Positions 9,575 through 20,669 of a DNA stretch of 64,000 nucleotides are shown piece by piece. Source of the stretch: Lepidostoma basale. Taxonomy: Eukaryota > Arthropoda > Insecta > Trichoptera > Lepidostomatidae. The stretch's first letter is position 1; each line of letters opens with the position of its first letter. The stretch lies in assembly GCA_022606425.2 (NCBI GenBank), contig JAHDVF020000135.1, positions 62,001-126,000 of the forward strand, given 5' to 3'. The notes under the pieces are model-generated. The model ran no database searches. It saw only the letters and a program-made list of their open reading frames with translations, and was not told where the DNA came from. The position numbers were made by a program, and so were the translations under genes.

Positions 9575-9785
9575 ACTAACCATCACGCTGTTTCTCCATG
9601 GGAAAGGCAGAGAGGATGGACTGCCATACTGCTCTGTCCTGACATACCTCTCTAGATTCCTCTACATTGATACATCGTAACGTGCACTCTTTTTTCGACT
9701 TGAAAATGGCCGCCTTTTAGTGTTTGATTAATTTGGTCTTACCATGCTTTCCTTGATCTTCGACGGCTTCTCTTTGCACTCACAC
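9575..9785 (-). mobile_element. LINE-B 3' part, interrupted
   Basis: It starts with the (AACT)n tail and 'catcacgctgtttctccatg' and runs to 'cttttcttcgacggcttctc'-like sequence. It is split from its continuation at 10266-10600 by LINE-F. Confidence 0.65.
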
Positions 9786-10265
9786 TACTATTTTCTTCTT
9801 TTTATCCTGTCACACCTCCGTGGTGCATAGAGCCTCAAGGAACCTTCTCCACCCGACTCTATTGCATGCCTGATGTCTAACATCATCCCAAGTGAGACCT
9901 GCTGCCTTAACCTCTTCTCCAAGTGGCTCTTGGTCTGCCTTGCTTCCTCTTTCCTCACATAGGGGACCAGTCTAGTGTGCCCTGAGCGATGCAGACTGGG
10001 TTCCGTCTCAGAGTGTAACCGATCCACTGCCATTTGCGTCTAGCGACTTGTTCTCTAATTGGCTTTTCGCCTGCCATGGTCCAGAGAGCGACATTTGACA
10101 CTGTTTGGGGCTAAAAGATCTGGAATATTGAGCGAAGGCACCTATTTATAAACACCTGGAATTTTCCGATAACGTCCGCGGTAGATTTCCAAGTCTCACA
10201 TTCGTACAGCAGTACGCTTTTAACGCTTCTGCTGAATATTTGGAACTTGAGCTTTTTCGAAATGA
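9786..10265 (-). mobile_element. LINE-F RT C-terminal fragment
   Basis: Minus-strand frames give VLLYECETWKSTADVIGKFQ, FINRCLRSIFQIF, EKPIREQVARRKWQWIGYTL, RRNPVC, GKRKQGRPRATWRRG, and LTWDDVRH after a frameshift. This is the C-terminal signature of an RTE/BovB-like LINE. It is a pseudogene with several frameshifts, nested in LINE-B. Confidence 0.7.
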
Positions 10266-10600
10266 TGCTTGTGTAACAACATTTTAAACATTATTTTCTC
10301 GTCTATTCGTTCCACATATCCAAACCATTTCAAGGATCCTTTTTTGATTTTACTTGGGGTGCAATCATCTGCCCTTACATTTCTTCCCTATTTCGTAGTT
10401 CGGTATTCTAACATATATCGTTTTCCCGCACATTCTTCTCAGTGATCTCATTTATACGGCATTTATCCGAGCTTCACTTTCATATATATGGGTTGGCACT
10501 AGAACTACATTATGTACTGCCATCTTTGCTCTAGTAGATATATTATTTGGAGTGAGGACTTTGAGAATGGTGCTCTCAAAGAAAATAAAATGTTTCACAA
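10266..10600 (-). mobile_element. LINE-B fragment, continuation of 9575-9785
   Basis: Minus-strand translation includes RSLRRMCGKTIYVRIPN and KMAVHNVVLVPTHIYESEA, the LINE-B region just upstream of the WFGHMERM block. It is separated from the 3' part by the LINE-F insertion. Confidence 0.6.
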
Positions 10601-11457
10601 ATTTATTCAAATATGAATCCACAACTCAGAGTGGTGGCGAATATCGAAGAAATGTTTATCTCCAATTTTACACATTTTTCAGAGGTTTGATAGAGACTGT
10701 CTCCAACAATTTACGTAATAGATAAATAAGAAGAGAATTTAATTGTATTTATCCTAAAATCAAAATTAAAATGTCATCATTTCAATGTGAATTATTTGAG
10801 TCAATTAATTAAATACTTGAATTGATAAATTTCGTTTAATTTTTCACGACGATGTTATTAAAAACGTTTAATTTTAAGTAAAAAAAAAAAAACTAAATTT
10901 AAAAAATATATATTATGTTACTTCATATAAATTTATCATAATTAAATTTAATATTCGCTTTAATGCTCATTTCAAATGTCATTTCAAGAAAAATACATTA
11001 ATAAGATAAAATCTGAAATATGTATTTAACATTCAACTCACTGTTATAAAAAAATGAACACGAGGCGACTTTGATTTTTGTTTGATTCTATTCCACTCAA
11101 CAAACAGTTCGTTTAATACCCACCCTCAAGAATCATCTCAACCAAAAGTCGAGATGGCTAAAAGGACATTAGGAAGTAATCTTTTCATTTTAATATACAT
11201 CACTCGACTATTTTTGACAAGCTTTCTTCTTTTCGAGTCCTTGGGTAGTTACGAAACTAACTTATTTTTATAAAATTGAAAATTTGAGTGGCAAAATGGT
11301 TTCATGCTCAGAGTTAAAAATAAACCTGACATTTATATAAGAAGTTTCAATACATTTTAATTAAATTTGTATTTATTCGAGCGTAATCCTTATGGACTTA
11401 AAAGCGACCATTTTATTGTAGGTGAAAAAATCGGACCAACAACAGTTGAAATGTTTT
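10601..11457. other. AT-rich, no feature recognised
   Basis: The largest ORF (11082-11273, 63 codons) has no known motif. Long A/T runs (10881-10910) are present. Confidence 0.5.
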
Positions 11458-11545
11458 TTATCATCACCATCATCATCAGCCATTAGTCGTCCAGTGTTGG
11501 AGATAGGCTTCCCTTCCCGACTTCCACAAATCTCTACCCTTGGTA
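11458..11545 (-). mobile_element. LINE-G-type 3' end with (GAT)n tail
   Basis: On the minus strand it ends EAYLQHWTTNG then a stop and a (GATGAT)n tail at 11458-11480. 'catcatcatcagccattagtcgtcc' on plus is the common 3' end of this LINE type. Confidence 0.6.
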
Positions 11546-11642
11546 TTTTTGTCCCTGATAGATATCTCCGACAGCGACACCATAGATTGTGTTACTTACC
11601 AGTAACAACATGCCTCTGGTGGCACCGGTGGGAAGAGTAACT
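11546..11642 (+). mobile_element. LINE-A fragment
   Basis: It contains 'ccgacagcgacaccatagattgtgtta' and 'cctctggtggcaccggtgggaagag', matching the LINE-A RTNLPLV...PVGRA tract in broken frames. Confidence 0.65.
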
Positions 11643-11848
11643 TATCTGACGGAAGAAGACATGACGACTTTCGTCAAATCATTGGTTTCGGCATCAGCAT
11701 CACTGACTGTACGTAAAATTAGATCAAAGGGGGAATACACTTCCTTCAAAATTGGAATACCAACAAATAGTGTTGATGAAGTTTTGAATGCTAGTCATTG
11801 GCCACGTCACCCTTTTGTGAATAGAGTGAGGACTCCGCGACTTCCTTC
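11640..11848 (+). pseudogene. LINE ORF1-like C-terminal fragment
   Basis: The frame reads TEEDMTTFVKSLVSASASLT then EYTSFKIGIPTNSVDEVLNA and SHWPRHPFVNRV. The pattern 'aromatic-SFK-hydrophobic ... VL....WP.G-V-R' is typical of the C-terminal domain of ORF1 proteins of CR1/Jockey-type LINEs; that family call is from general resemblance. It is fused in frame to LINE-A sequence at its left, probably by recombination. Confidence 0.5.
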
Positions 11849-12493
11849 TTCTTCTTCTTCTTCTTTATTGTAGACCTATGTGGTTTGTTTTCCAGAGTGT
11901 TTCTCCTCCTGTGAGGTAGATTCCCAGCTGTTCTTCCATCTTTTAGGAGGTCTTCCACGAGGAAGAGTCCCATGAGGCTGATTATGCAACGCAATATAGG
12001 GGGGTCTAGCGGTGTCCATTCTTTGGACATGACCGTACCAGTCTCTCTTTGATGTCTGCTCCATCTTATAATATCCTCAACCTCACATATCTCTCTTATT
12101 CTGGTGTTCCTCACGCGATCCCTCAGTGTCTTGCCTGCTATCATCCTCGGTGTCTTCATTTCGGAAGTCCTCAAAGACGCCATATATTATTGGTCTTACG
12201 CATGCTTTGTAGATTCTTATCTTACTATTAATGGCCATGTTTTGTTTTTCCATATTGTGGATTTTAGAACCCCAGAGATTGCAGCTGCCTTGTTTACTTG
12301 GGCTTGTATTTCTTTCCGCAGATCAGCTCCCCCCACCAGGTCTATGCCTAGATACTTGAAGGTCGTGACTTGTTCTATAGGTCCATTTTCTATAACCAGG
12401 TTACATGTTTTGGAAAAGGTCATACATTCTGTTTTTTCGATGGAGATCGTCATGTTGTATTTCTTACAGGCGTGATATAGTCTGTCTAGCATT
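11849..12493 (-). mobile_element. LINE-C (subfamily 2) RT thumb and C-terminus, (AAG)n tail
   Basis: A 91-codon frame reads YHACKKYNMTISIEKTECMT then FKYLGIDLVGG and KAAAISGVLKSTIWKN. Further frames give the KTLRDRVRNTRIREICEVED-type tract and DIIRWSRHQRETGTVMS. The tail is (CTT)n on plus at 11849-11869. 5'-truncated at 12493. Sister copies are at 36362-36950 and 44548-44870. Confidence 0.75.
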
Positions 12494-12589
12494 TTTTTAT
12501 TATTCTTTACTCAAAAATGCTAAATAATTATTTGTGTCAATGATAATATATAAATTTAGTTAGTTAGAAAGTTTCAATCCTAGAATTGG

Positions 12590-13392
12590 TTTGCAGCAAT
12601 TTCTTATATTCTTCTCTTCCATTCTTCCCTGTCTTGTGCGGCTCTTATGAAATCTGCATATGATGAGCAGCGCACGTCCACCAACAGGTCCTCCAGGTAC
12701 TCTCGGCATGAGCGTCCCCTAGAGTTTGTCCCCTCGGTCATACCCTCCATTATGGCATGCAAGAGACCTTCTCGACGTATTACGTGGCCGATCCATCTTG
12801 CACGCCTTTCGAACAAGGTCCGGTGCCTTCCTCCTTCGATTCCTTGAAGAACTTCCTTATTCGTGATGTGGACTCTCCAGGAAATTCTTAATAGTCTTCT
12901 ATAGGACCACATCTCAAAAGCCTCTAGTCTCTGCTTATCTCTTTCAGATAGGCACCATGTCTCGCAGCCGTACATCAAGATACTCCATACATAGGTCTTG
13001 ATGAGGAGTATTCTCAGTTTTAGGTCTATATTATTTGATTATATTATTTTCGACCTTTAATTAAATGTAAACCTAGCCTGATATATACGGCTGTCGACCT
13101 CGCTCTAAGACCGACCGTCCCATGTTATTTTTCTCCCGAGGTAGACCAACTCCTTGGTGTTCTTTAGTGGAACTCCTGACATCACTACTCTCATCTGATG
13201 TTGCGTTCGGCCTACAGTCAGCAGCTTTGTTTTGTATTTATTTATCTTCATGTTGTAGCTATCTTGAAGAATGTCTTGCAAAGTTGCTAAGGCCTCCTGC
13301 AGTTCCTACTCACTTTCAGCAACCATAGCAATATCGTCAGCAAACCTTATCATGTCTATCTTTTGCCCGTGTATCCTTACAGTAATATGTGG
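12590..13392 (-). mobile_element. LINE-D RT with FADD motif
   Basis: Minus-strand 13392-13100 encodes MIRFADDIAMVAESE, the FADD motif of the RT palm (catalytic aspartates), then LLTVGRTQHQ and ELVYLGRKITWDGRS. After an AT-rich insertion the 124-codon frame at 12604-12978 gives YGCETWCLSERDKQRLEAFE, SYRRLLRISW, and DREEWKRRI at the C-terminus. It is the only clear RT active-site remnant in the window, broken by stops. Confidence 0.75.
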
Positions 13393-13759
13393 AAAATAAC
13401 ATTTTATCTTCAATATTCAGTATATTCAGAGTATAATTGATAGTATATTCAGAGTTTAATTGATTCGTTGTGAATAGGATATTACCCAGCCCTAATTTAA
13501 TATCGTGTATTCGTTACAATAGTCCGTCATTTCCGACTAACTATTCCGCTTTATTATTTTTCGCTTACAATAGGCCTTTGTATTGTGATATTTTTTTCCA
13601 TTCAATGAACATGATCCCATCAAAGTTATGACCTTTCATTGGAGCTTATTAAGGGTTCGGTTCGTCTATTCAAAAAAGTAAAAGCTATTGATTCAGTTCA
13701 TTGTTTGAATATTTTCATCTCTCTTGAGTTTTCTAACTAGAAATTTGTATTAAAATACA

Positions 13760-13890
13760 AACAAAAATAACAAACCATCGCGCCGTTTTCCCGAAAGAGA
13801 AAACAGATATTAATTATCAAGTCCAATCAAACTCTAATTTATACACGCAAAACCATTATTTCATGTTCCATTCACATCGCCCATATTTCA
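13760..13890 (-). repeat. LINE-B 3'-terminal scrap
   Basis: 'acaaaccatcgcgccgttttcccgaa' resembles the LINE-B end; similarity fades after about 13810. Confidence 0.35.
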
Positions 13891-13896
13891 TTTTAC

Positions 13897-13935
13897 ACCG
13901 ACTAGTTTCGGTAGCTAGCTAGCATCTTCTAATAT
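13897..13935 (-). ncRNA. Hammerhead-like motif, family III variant
   Basis: On minus: TAGAAGA, T, stem II GCTAG/CTA-C, GAAA, then palindromic ACTAGT, C. The first box has TA in place of CT. Stem III ACTAGT differs from other families but remains a perfect palindrome. Confidence 0.4.
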
Positions 13936-14330
13936 TCTTCTTCTTCTTCTTCTTCCTCAGCCTATTCCCGTCCACTCCTGGACAAAGGCCTCCTTCATTC
14001 GCTTCTATTTCGCTCTTTCTTGTGCAGACTGCATCGAGGTTATTCATATACATTTTTGGTTTCAGGTCGATCGGTATTTTCCGGTTTTTAAGGATGTAAC
14101 TCATGTTTCCGAAAGCTGCCCAGCTTAGTTCCATTCTTCTTTAGAGCTCTGCCGTTTACTTATCTTAGCCCCATCGAAGATTGTGTCCTATTTATGTATA
14201 TTCTTGGACATTCTCTATTCTGTTGCCGTCCACGTTGATTTCAAGGCTTTCCATGCCCATCACCTTGGTCTTAGCCAGGTTTATATTCAAACCTATGGAT
14301 TTGGATACATCGTTTAATATTATAACTTCT
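13930..14330 (-). mobile_element. LINE-G RT fragment, internally deleted
   Basis: Minus-strand frames include GLNINLAKTKVMGMESLEIN, LSWAAFGNMSYILKNRKIPI, and a C-terminal NEGGLCPGVDGNRL ending in (AAG)n at 13935-13953. The middle of the C-terminal domain is deleted compared with other LINE-G copies. Confidence 0.65.
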
Positions 14331-14404
14331 TAACATTATTTTTGTATTACTGATGGTAAGACATAAATATAAATGATTCTATATTTTTTGTATTAATTGC
14401 AATT

Positions 14405-14570
14405 TTAGGTCTCAGGTCTCCCCGACATAGGCAATCACTTTTCTAAATGCGTCTCTGTCTTGCGCCACCCGGAGTAACTCCTGGGTGCTCCTTTTTTCAG
14501 TTCAATCTTTAATGTTGCGCAGCCTTCAGCCAGAACCACGTCATCCTTGAATTTCTCAAAATACACGATG
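14405..14570 (-). mobile_element. LINE-D-type 3' end
   Basis: On minus a frame contains GAPRSYSGWRKTETHLEK and, in another frame, AFRKVIAYVGET, matching the end of LINE-D at 6840-6940 (AYSRVIVNVGE). Confidence 0.5.
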
Positions 14571-15490
14571 TTCACAATGGTCAGAGTTTAATTACTTGTA
14601 GATAGGCCCACACGCACACCCACGCATACACATACTCCCACCGGTCCATCCGATAATCAATTGTTTTAAGGGCGGTCGAAACGCTAAAGGTAATTACAAA
14701 TCTCCACCGACTGAGCGTTTAATTCTCTCTTCTCACACACTCGCGTCTCTCCGCACATTCCACCAATCCATTAGACAATGATTGCCCGCTATCTCGGCAC
14801 ATAAACTTCCTATTCAAACCCCCGCGCTGACAGGGGCGCTGCGTACGTTCAAAACTTCTTCATCTCGTAGTGCATTGTTTCACCCACAGATGTCACCATG
14901 TGTTCGGGGCGTATTATTTACGTTTCACTGTGCATTCACCCTCGTGAAGGGGTAGTTTCTTTTCTCAATGTTTAGTTTATCTCAATGAATGTGCAATATT
15001 TCTCGTTAGCTTTCGCAGTAGTAAGCTTTATTTTTCTTTGGAAATAACGAAAATATATTTTTTATAATTAATTCAATGTGAAATTATCCAACAATTTCTT
15101 CATATGAAAACGTACACGTACTCGGTTTTTTTTTTACGTTTAAAATATGTTAAAATGCTTTTATGTTTGATAAAGTACTAGCAAAGCGAAGCATGTATTT
15201 TCATTAAGGTGTAAATAATGTAAGTTTTCTTCACTAGTAAATTAATAAGGAGCTGAACATCATTATAAAAACAATCTTATGTATTTTACGATCATTATTA
15301 CTTGGAAATCAGTGAATGAAATACAACATATTTAAAAACCATACAGAAATAATGTATTGAAAAGCCAAAATAATGTTATGGGAGCTTTTTTTTAACATTT
15401 ATTTTTCATCAGTAAAACGTTATGTAGTTCAATTGATTCAAAAATGAATTAATTTATTTGTTGTATTTTTCTTTTTTATATACTCTATAT
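14571..15490. other. Unrecognised, locally GC-richer DNA
   Basis: 14600-14960 is less AT-rich than its surroundings and contains CA-rich stretches (cacacgcacacccacgcat). No ORF or repeat match was found, so it may be older unique sequence. Confidence 0.35.
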
Positions 15491-15907
15491 TGAGGCCGCC
15501 AGGGCAAGAGTGGTCTAACCTCAAATTTAGACAATGGAGATAAATGCGATTGAAAATCTGACGTTTTTTCCCCATTTTTTTTAAACTATATGGGTTAGGG
15601 TCTTCTTTAGTGATAAACCTTGTTTGTTTGGTGAATGCCTTTAGAATAGTATTTTGAAATATTGGGAAATATAATGTTCAAGGATATTTTTTGATGGTTA
15701 CTTATAATAGGCCACATTTGACTCCATATATTTTGATTTTTTGTCAGAGAATAAGAAGTATTTATGGCGATATCTATGTTTCCACTTGGAAATGGTGGTA
15801 AGATTAATTTTTCTTTTATAGTAGATCACAAATAGGTGTGGGTTTTAGACCAATAACTCAATTTTTCAAAAAATGTTAGTTAGACCACTCTTGTCCTAGT
15901 GGCCTCA
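15491..15907. mobile_element. MITE with 28-bp terminal inverted repeats
   Basis: Left end TGAGGCC...AAGAGTGGTCTAAC (15491-15518) is matched by the inverted right end (15880-15907) with about three mismatches. It is 417 bp with no coding capacity. TAT flanks both ends (15488-15490 and 15908-15910), a possible 3-bp target duplication in AT-rich context. Confidence 0.65.
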
Positions 15908-15954
15908 TATATACTACACTAACAGTTAAAAAAAAATAATTACATATCGTTTCA

Positions 15955-16070
15955 GACAACCGGTTCTTCCAGTCCAGTGATATAATAAAGATACATATTT
16001 AAAATGTTATAAAATTGTTAACGAAATTATTAGTTTTGACAGATGTTATAAAGATTTATTTTGGAACGTT
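15955..16070 (-). ncRNA. Hammerhead-like motif and flank, family II (degenerate)
   Basis: On minus 'atatcactg...accggttgtctgaaacgatatgt' parallels the ribozyme at 9254 but the first box is disrupted by an insertion. The flank 'ttataaaattgttaac...ttttgacagatgttata' is shared with 61790-61840. Confidence 0.4.
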
Positions 16071-16339
16071 TATGTTTTTGTTATAACAAATATTACGAAT
16101 CAATTAAAATTTTTAAATAATAATTTTAAGTTCTTTTTGGGGTTCAGGTAATTACTTATAACAAAGGAAATAAATCAAAGATTGAACTTGATGTTAAATT
16201 TATTGGATTATTTACAATATTTTCTTTATTTTTAATGGATTTTTTTATTTCTTAAATTTCGAGATTACTAAAAATTATATTTCTATACTATATTCAAAAT
16301 TTCAACGCCATTTATTATCTATTAAAAACTATAACGACG

Positions 16340-19297
16340 CACAGTGGGGCCAAAATATGAAAACGTGTCATTAACTCATAGAAGCTATATATATAGCTAT
16401 AAATCAAAGGATTTAATGTAATTAGGTAGGTTAATGAAAATAAGAGACAATGTCATGAATATTAACACTTTATTTTTCCAATAATAATGAAATACTCGTA
16501 TGTGTCAAATACTGTCTTATTTTTATATGCTCGTTACAGTCATTTTTTATTATTTTTAATAACGTAAAATGCAGCTTAGTTTTACATAATATATACGTTT
16601 CTTGAAAGAACGTCGATTTTACCCTTCATAAATACACACCAATATTTTTTTTACTCGTTATCAGATATTTCTGAGACACCATCATTGTCATCGGATTCAT
16701 CATTTTCGCTTTGGCTGGAGGACCCTGTAAATGGAGGTATTATCAGATCCAAAACGTCTTTGAGGAATCTAGTTAGTTCCTCTTTCGGTAATTTCCTCTT
16801 ACTAGTTATTAAAGGATCTGATGAGAGTAAAAGAAATTTTAAAATATCCGTGTTTGAATTCGTTCTGCTGGATTTCCTCGAGTGATACTCCCTAAACTTT
16901 TTAAAATCTTTGTTACGTGCTTCCTGCGCTTCTTCGGTTAATTGACCTATCGGCAATATTGACGTTTTTATTATTTCAGGTCCGTGTATTAAATATTTGT
17001 GAAGTGTGGGTGGCATATTACACCACGGATATTTTTCTTCAAAATATCTGGCTGTATGTAACGCACACTCCCGGTATTTTTCCACACTAATTTCATGACC
17101 ACATGATATAACTATTAAAATGGTGTGCATTTTTCTTATTAATTCTACATCTAAATTGGTTATTTCTGCAGACACCTCTGCACTTAAAAAAAAACGCCTG
17201 GCGGTATTTCCATCGTTTGTGTTACCAAAGCCCGGCTTGGTTTGTCCACGATCAAACCTAGTTTTTCTTTGAACTGAGCTTGAATTTTTTTCTTTGTTTC
17301 TTCAACGATTTCCTTGTCTGTCCCTCGAGCTTTTATAGGCAGTTTGTACGTCAAATGGAGAAGACACTAAAAAAAGCGTATCCATCCGTGCAAGACCGAA
17401 ATGCCGAATTCTAAATTTTCTGTTTTTATTTATTTTGTTAGCAATGCATCTATATATTATAATTCAATTGTTTAGATGTGGCACCACGTATGTAACATTT
17501 TTGGGTAGAAGAAGTATGTGTGATAGCATTACATACTTTGCCATCAATCATTGCGAATATTAAATGATGTTTGATTACGATAACGCGCCCATCTAGTCTG
17601 ACTATGGTTGTTGTAATATTTTTTATTTCTTCATCTACCCTTCGTTTCTCTTCCAAAGGTACTGCTGTGCATTCCTTAATAAATTCTATTTTCAGAGGTC
17701 TGCAATACCTCGTTGAACCAGGTCTTGGATTTTGCCAAATAATTTTGGCACCAGACACTAGGCGTAAGGGGGCAAATGATGTGATAAAAACCGCTGCATC
17801 ATCGGCATCTGCGTCAAAAAAAGCCTGTTTATGTGAACTGTGCCCCGAACTTCCATCAACTCCCCATTTGGAATATAATATCATATTATTTAATTCTTTG
17901 GGTTTGAGTGTAAAAACAACATCTTGATGGGTGATAATTAAACGCTCAATCGTGAGATTAAGCATGATCTGCATATACCAAAGTATCCGTGACATGTATA
18001 TTTTCTGGCTCTGGATAACATCGTCTTTTTTAGGCCTGTACAGTTTTATACGAAGGATATAAGTTTTTAGATTTCAACTTAATAGCGTTATACTGATGTG
18101 GAGGCAAGTCCGCTTCTATTAAAAGTGCTAAAGCATCTTCTGCTGACATGAACACGTTTCCAAAAGACTCCCTTGGAAGTTTGATGAGATTTACCTGAAC
18201 CTGTTGGAACAGATAAAATACCTCGAACCAACTTTGAGGCATCTGCCTGTCATGCAGCTCTAAGTTCCATTTGTGTTGCGTAGAGTAAGTCTGGCAGAGA
18301 TGCAGAATTCCTCAGATTAACCGTCTTTTGCCGCTTCACCCTTTCTGTACTCTCCTCAAAAGGAATCATCGGGCGACCGCCATATGTTTTTGTAGCGCGA
18401 ATGAAAGAAACGGATGTATCAAGCCACGTTTTATTAACATCGAGAAATCTTTCTTTCATCCAGTGAGCTGATTCCCATCATGATTTATAATCAAATTTAA
18501 ACCGAATAAAATTTTTAACACACGTAACACTTTTTCCTAACTCATCAACACACCCTGTCCGTTTTATGATTTCTTTTTGCAGGAAATCAATCTGATCCTC
18601 CAATTTTTCTTTTCCGAAACTCTTCATAAGCGTTATTAATTGATGCTTTGTCATGAACAAAGTGCTGGAGCTGGTACCTAGGTATGCGAGAAAAGGAAAA
18701 ACAGAATAAGATACAAAATTGGTGTATTTTTTTTTCATTTTTGGTTATTCGAAATGTGCTGTTATTTTAAAAAAGTGCAAAAAGTGGCAAAAAATAACAT
18801 CATATAAATAAATTACAACAATTACTTATTATAAATCAATTAAAATACTTGCGGAATTCATCGGGATTCTATACTAAATTTCTAAATGTTTTTTTAATAT
18901 TACAAAAACCTCTGTATCATTTTAATGCGAAATCGGTTTAATTTTTTTACATTTAAAACAAGCCGTAATTACAATTAATTTAACTCGAAAAAGAGGATAC
19001 ATACCTGACGTGTAAGGTTCCATACTAAAACTTTAAATTTTTTATCAATAATACAACTAAAGAAATGTTAGAAACTAGGTGTTGCGTTGACTTGAAATAA
19101 CGGACGTGTAACCTCTACGAGTAATCGGCTCCGATTGAGGGGTGCTAGAGCGAACGTGTCACAGTCTAGCTTGTCTATCTGCTCGTGATCATATGCTAAA
19201 TATATCTGAGTCATCATATAATAACAAAGCGTTTAATGAATCATAATTTTTATTTTTTGGGTTATTGTATGAGAAATCTGAATCCTGCCCCATTGTG
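16340..19297 (-). mobile_element. Transib DNA transposon (2958 bp), complete ends
   Basis: The left end CACAGTGGGGC (16340-16350) and inverted right end CACAATGGGGC (19287-19297) form the terminal repeats. Both are flanked by CGACG (16335-16339 and 19298-19302), a perfect 5-bp GC-rich target duplication as Transib elements make. The transposase remnant lies inside on the minus strand, so 19297 is the 5' end. The 5' end carries a heptamer CACAATG, 22 bp, then ACAATAACC, closely like a recombination signal sequence of V(D)J recombination (nonamer ACAAAAACC). Confidence 0.9.
16651..18738 (-). pseudogene. Transib transposase (RAG1-like), inactivated
   Basis: Minus-strand ORF pieces at 18738-18478, 18459-18250, 18242-18030, 17995-17450 and 17175-16651 together cover about 696 codons, near the usual Transib length. 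The 181-codon piece has SKWGVDGSSGHSSHKQ (D47, candidate first catalytic Asp), WQNPRPGSTRYCRPLKIEF and FAMIDGKVCNAIT (D151, candidate second Asp). The 174-codon piece has KYLIHGPEIIKTSILPIGQL then EEAQEARNKDFKKFR (E85, aligning with RAG1's catalytic Glu region). Between them, in shifted frames (about 17190-17270), lies KPGFGNTNDGNTARRFF. At least four frameshifts or stops and a CYIR in place of an expected CxxC make it non-functional. Assignment to Transib rests on these motifs plus the element ends. Confidence 0.88.
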
Positions 19298-19302
19298 CGA
19301 CG

Positions 19303-20084
19303 GGTTAAATCATTACACAATATTTTTCCGAGAATATTCAGTGTCAATTATAAATAACATTGTACGAGTATATACTTGAACTCCATTCCCCATACGTGAC
19401 ACTACGATAGAATTTAAATTTCGAATAAATATTTTTTAATTAAAAATATATACTAATGATCCTTTAACGGTTTCTGGTTCCCTGTCACTGTTTTGACTAA
19501 CACGTGAAAATTATGTAAACACAGTCAAACTTGGTTATTACGAGAAAGATGAAACCGACTTAATTTGCTCGTTATAATTATTAATATTTAAATCAAATAA
19601 TATGTATTTTTAAATGCTTATAAACATACCCATCACATGAAGACATCTGGAGCGTCTCAAGTATCTGGAGCGGCCACATAGCATAATAATTGATAAATCA
19701 AACAAAAATATACAATAAGAAAGAATTAGCTGGTTATAAAATTGAAAAAATATAAGTATGGGGAAATCATAAACAAAAATGTCAATGAATGTTTTCTCGT
19801 TTCGCTATCGTAAAAACCGAGATTATACCTTCCATGTAAGAAATTAGATTTTTTATCAATTCTTGATAAAAAATTATGTTGGTTATCCAGATGAACTTAT
19901 GTACTTCACTGGTTGTGGCCAATAAATATTCTTCAAATTTTACTTTCTATTTACATCTATAAATAAAAAATTGTTTCCGAAATTATAAAAATTATAAATT
20001 TGTGTACTAGAATAAAGAGTATAATACAAAATACAATTTTATTATTATAAAGTAAAAGTGAAAAATGACAGTGCACAATGGTGT
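19303..20084. other. AT-rich, no feature recognised
   Basis: No ORF or repeat recognised. Confidence 0.5.
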
Positions 20085-20310
20085 TCTTATACCGACCTTT
20101 ATGTATGGAAGCGAAGCATGGAACTAGTTAGTTAGTTAGTTTGAATGTCGGCCACGCGAGGAGTCAGAGAAATCTACACGCGTTTATGACACGATGTATG
20201 AATGTTCAGGAAGCGAGAGAAATATCTCAGGAAAGAAAAGTGTGGCAGTCCATTCTTTCTACCTACCTTTTCAGGGAGACGGCGTGATGGTTAGTTAGTT
20301 AGTAAAAGTA
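20085..20310 (+). mobile_element. LINE-B 3' end, internally deleted
   Basis: It begins LIPTFMYGSEAWN then jumps through a short (TTAG) run directly to NVGHARSQRNLHAFMTRCMN. It ends 'gggagacggcgtgatgg' plus (TTAG)n at 20290-20305. The internal deletion starts at a tail-like TTAG run. Confidence 0.7.
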
Positions 20311-20669
20311 TAGTGTTGGGTCTAGTGAGCACTAAAGTATGTATAGTTATGAACTTAGAGTGGTTAGATCGGAAGAGTAATAAGTGTTTGCAGATAGAGA
20401 AAACAGCGTTTTACAAATTATTCAAATCGTAAAAGTCCACCATCTTTGAAGCCTGAATAATCGACAAGCTTTTATGGGACGATATGCAAGGACGGAGGGA
20501 AATATCAATAGATATTTTATCAAATAACCATACAGCATGCACTATTCATATGCTAACTATTCAAGGCGTAATTATTGCCCTAAAACACATTTTACCAATG
20601 CCATATTACATGCAATAGGTTTTCATTTCTTTAACAAAATATCATTTTCTTACAACATTTTGAATGTAC

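Noticed and set aside
16340..16380. A full 12-spacer recombination signal at the left Transib end
   Set aside because: The heptamer is exact, but no nonamer-like block lies at 12 or 23 bp.
20290..20305. Insect telomeric repeat
   Set aside because: The tract is (TTAG)n, four bases per unit and part of the LINE-B tail, not TTAGG.
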